The position numbers and the translations under genes were made by a program. Below the pieces are notes generated by a model. The model had not been told where the DNA came from. It ran no database searches and saw nothing but the letters and a program-made list of their open reading frames with translations. Below, in pieces: positions 4,502 to 6,753 of a stretch of DNA of 6,753 bases (the first letter of the stretch is position 1; the number at the start of each line of letters is the position of its first letter). This DNA comes from Clostridiales bacterium (GTDB taxonomy: Bacteria > Bacillota > Clostridia > Saccharofermentanales > Saccharofermentanaceae), in NCBI GenBank assembly GCA_016930475.1, contig JAFGGR010000181.1:1-6753 (forward strand), written 5' to 3'.

Positions 4502-5989
4502 ATGATCACCTGTGAAATTATGAAGGATCTACTGCCCGCTTACGTCGCGGGTGAATGCTCGGCCGAGACGCGAGAAGCGGTGGAAGAACATCTGGCGACA
4601 TGCGCTTCATGCGCGAAGAGCCTTTGGACGATGACAGAGACCGCGACGACCGTAGTGATCACTAGTGAGAAAGGCACGGATGATCCGGGCTTTACTGTCA
4701 TTTCGAGCGTCGAAAACAAACCGGACGACACAGAAGAAGAGGGAAACACAGCCGAAGAGGGCGGCGAACCGGCGGTCCCTCAAAAACCCGGTAAGGAGAA
4801 AACATTCAGGAGCGTTTTTAAGAAGAACCTCCGCATGACTCTGATCTTACTCCTCTGCTTGATCCTGATCATCCCGCTCGCAGGCTTGGGCATACTGAGC
4901 TATAACGAGAAGCGCGGCGAGGGTTACGCCTTTTCGAACCTTGAAGGGCTTCGCGATGTGGATACTTTCATGAAATGCCTTCAGAAGGGCGATTACGCGG
5001 GAGCAGTCGAGTTCTTCGATATCGGATCCATGTATTGGAAATGGATGCCGCAGGAGGAAGGGCCCAGTTTTTTTATTAGCGAATACCGACTTGTCGAGAT
5101 CGGCGGGGCGAATTACTATATCCCCATCGGTTCTTCCTTATTGAAAAGTGCCAGAGAGGCCGAGCCCTACAATAAGCCGGGAACGGACGCTGCTTTTTGG
5201 GCGCAGGTGATCATCGATGATGTCGAATCATGGCACGAGAGTCCGATCCCGGAGCAAGCTTTTGAGGACGCCGCCCGGATCGCTGCGAAAACATTGGGCG
5301 AGGATGTCCGATCTGTCGATATTTTGAGTGAGGAGCCGGACGGCCCGTATACGTACATTCGATATTACGCTCAGGACGGCGCGGTATATTACCGTTCGAC
5401 TGTGAACGGACGGCTGTCCGAAGTGGAGTGGATGAATGCCGCTTTGATCCCGGAATCGCTCCTGCCGGTATACATTAAACAACACAATCAGGAAATAGAC
5501 GAGAGAAACAAAAAAAGCAAGGCATACCGGGATCTTGGAGTCGACGGATACACTGAACTCGTGAAGGATAAGTATATTGCCGATTGGACCGAACTCGAGA
5601 CCTATGGCATGAAGATGAAATCTTATTCCATCGGTAAGCCTTACCGCAGAATCGAAATACAGGACCCGTTCATCGGTCCGATCGAGAACGAGCAAAACAT
5701 CGAAGAGCATTGGCTCGTGGATGTCGAAGTCCTTTTATCGATCGATCATGACGGAAACGACGAGACGGCACCGATCGAGTACGAGCGGGTTTTTGCATTC
5801 GTAATGGATGGGGAGTACTTAAATGTGAGCGGATCCGTTTTCATGTACAGCACGGCGGTTTACGGAGAGGAATTAATGATGTCGGCCGTGTATTTCGATC
5901 ATTCGATCAGTCCGGACCCATATATTCTGGAAATGGAGATTAATGGCTACTATAGAAATGAATACTACATAAAAGAAGTTTACTATTGA
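4502..5989 (+). CDS. Second (orphan) zf-HC2 anti-sigma factor paralogue with enlarged outer domain, 495 aa
   Basis: The N-terminal zinc domain keeps Cys4 and H30-X3-C34-X2-C37, so it should still bind a sigma factor. A long acidic/Thr linker (45-98) follows, then the basic FRSVFKKNLR (102-111), a transmembrane helix (about 112-133) and the juxtamembrane YNEKRGEGYAFSNLEG shared with the 333-aa protein. Homology runs to MYW (177-179) and resumes at KAYRDLGVD (340-348). Between them lie about 152 residues absent from the paralogue, with YYIPIGSS, IAAKTLGEDVRSVDI and a Tyr-rich YTYIRYYAQDGAVYYR stretch. GAGGAGG (4489-4495), 6 nt before ATG, is a strong ribosome site. No sigma gene is adjacent; the unit has its own leader resembling that of the sigma gene. 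It probably arose by duplication of the sigma operon with loss of the sigma gene. A lipoprotein gene follows at 13 nt. Confidence 0.92.
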   Translation: MITCEIMKDLLPAYVAGECSAETREAVEEHLATCASCAKSLWTMTETATTVVITSEKGTDDPGFTVISSVENKPDDTEEEGNTAEEGGEPAVPQKPGKEKTFRSVFKKNLRMTLILLLCLILIIPLAGLGILSYNEKRGEGYAFSNLEGLRDVDTFMKCLQKGDYAGAVEFFDIGSMYWKWMPQEEGPSFFISEYRLVEIGGANYYIPIGSSLLKSAREAEPYNKPGTDAAFWAQVIIDDVESWHESPIPEQAFEDAARIAAKTLGEDVRSVDILSEEPDGPYTYIRYYAQDGAVYYRSTVNGRLSEVEWMNAALIPESLLPVYIKQHNQEIDERNKKSKAYRDLGVDGYTELVKDKYIADWTELETYGMKMKSYSIGKPYRRIEIQDPFIGPIENEQNIEEHWLVDVEVLLSIDHDGNDETAPIEYERVFAFVMDGEYLNVSGSVFMYSTAVYGEELMMSAVYFDHSISPDPYILEMEINGYYRNEYYIKEVYY

Positions 5990-6002
5990 TGGGAGATCTT
6001 CC

Positions 6003-6753
6003 ATGAAAAGTCGCACTGCTTCAAAGAATATCCTTCGAATCGCCTCCGCGATGGTTCTGCTTGCGGTGTTGTCATCGTGCTCAGTGAATTCTTTTCGAGC
6101 ACCGGAAAAATCCGAAGGGACATCGACGGTAGGAACTTCGACGGTTGATGCCTTCGTTACGGAAACGAGCGAGCCGGCACCGACGCCCATCCCCACCTAC
6201 GCGCCCGGCACCGAGCTCTACGGGATGCTTTCGGTGACCGGCGAAGTGGTCGTCGAGCCAAAGTACGAATATCTTGATCTTTTCTCCGAAGAGGGCTTGG
6301 CACGGTTCGAAGATCACGGATTATGGGGCTTTCTTAACGCACATGGTGAGGAATTGATTCCTGCGCAGTATGAGGATGCGAATAACTTTTCGGAAGGACT
6401 TGCGGCGGTCAAGGTGGACGGGCGATACGGATTCATCGATATGACTGGAGAGATGGTCATTGAGCCTCAGTATGAGGGCGTTGAGGACGGGTTCCGGTAT
6501 GGACGCTGTGTGATTACGCTCAATGATTTACTAGGGTTAATTGATCTAGATGGTAAAGTTATTGTTGAACCGAAATATTCTTCAATTGCGTTTCCCTGCC
6601 GGGATTACATCATGGTAATGGAAGGAGAAGATCGGTATGGTGTGATCGATCGGGACGGAAATGTCGTATTGGATCTGCAAAATCGTGCAGTTGGGAATGT
6701 AGATGAGAACGGTTACATCTTTTTTCTAGTTGATAAAAGTGATAATGAGTGTG
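6003..6753 (+). CDS. WG-repeat lipoprotein (3' end outside window)
   Basis: ATG 6003 is preceded by GGGAG (5991-5995) with 7 nt spacing and stands 13 nt after the anti-sigma stop, so the two genes are an operon. The 250 visible residues have no stop. Residues 1-26 form a lipoprotein signal: KSR, a hydrophobic core and the lipobox L23-S-S-C26, so mature protein should be lipid-anchored outside the membrane. A Thr/Ser/Pro-rich spacer (27-69) is followed by about five WG-type repeats of ~35 residues: YGMLSVTGEVVVEPKY (73-88), LWGFLNAHGEELIPAQY (107-123), YGFIDMTGEMVIEPQY (142-157), LLGLIDLDGKVIVEPKY (176-192) and YGVIDRDGNVV (212-222). WG repeats are known as beta-rich, often surface-located modules in bacteria, without a catalytic role. 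I infer a ligand-binding or surface partner of the anti-sigma protein. The stretch around 6520-6590 is clearly more A+T-rich than the start of the gene. Confidence 0.9.
   Translation, partial: MKSRTASKNILRIASAMVLLAVLSSCSVNSFRAPEKSEGTSTVGTSTVDAFVTETSEPAPTPIPTYAPGTELYGMLSVTGEVVVEPKYEYLDLFSEEGLARFEDHGLWGFLNAHGEELIPAQYEDANNFSEGLAAVKVDGRYGFIDMTGEMVIEPQYEGVEDGFRYGRCVITLNDLLGLIDLDGKVIVEPKYSSIAFPCRDYIMVMEGEDRYGVIDRDGNVVLDLQNRAVGNVDENGYIFFLVDKSDNEC

Noticed and set aside
6003..6753. Truncated or frameshifted last gene
   Set aside because: The frame stays open with regular WG repeats to the window edge; it is only cut by the boundary.

Overview
The window looks like a chromosomal accessory stretch from a mid-GC Gram-positive anaerobe of the Clostridia (inferred). 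Pointers are purine-rich Shine-Dalgarno sites with 5-9 nt spacing, G+C hairpin/T-tract terminators, a zf-HC2 anti-sigma architecture with a basic pre-membrane segment, and a two-domain DYYG-type protein of a style I associate with Firmicutes. Genus cannot be assigned. All recognisable genes are on the + strand.

Left part (1-1438): the 3' end of a gene whose visible N-terminal part is 42 uninterrupted Asp/Glu residues encoded by an 18-bp tandem repeat, followed by two copies of a ~110-residue beta-rich domain. One nucleotide after its stop begins a 164-aa protein of unknown function, and the unit closes at a clear intrinsic terminator (1409-1438).

Middle (1439-2510): a monocistronic-looking gene with an extended -10 promoter and a strong ribosome site. 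It encodes a 315-316 aa membrane protein with a CxxC...CxxC zinc-binding motif in its soluble half and about four transmembrane segments.

Right part (2511-6753): a cell-envelope stress type regulatory locus. An ECF sigma factor (best start 2729, not 2681) is followed at 1 nt by its membrane-anchored zf-HC2 anti-sigma factor (333 aa) and a terminator. Next comes a second, paralogous zf-HC2 anti-sigma protein (495 aa) with no sigma gene of its own and with ~152 extra residues in its extracytoplasmic domain. It is followed 13 nt later by a WG-repeat lipoprotein that runs off the window.

The most interesting signal is between the genes. The leaders of the sigma gene and of the orphan anti-sigma gene share two blocks: an inverted-repeat element that encloses an extended -10 (TGnTATTAT), and a TG(T/C)A(A/G)CCTTTTCG block lying exactly 95 nt before each start codon. 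The second block resembles an ECF-type -35 region. The simplest model (inference) is that one sigma factor drives its own operon and a duplicated unit that supplies a second anti-sigma with an altered sensor domain plus a surface lipoprotein, giving two sensors acting on one sigma factor.
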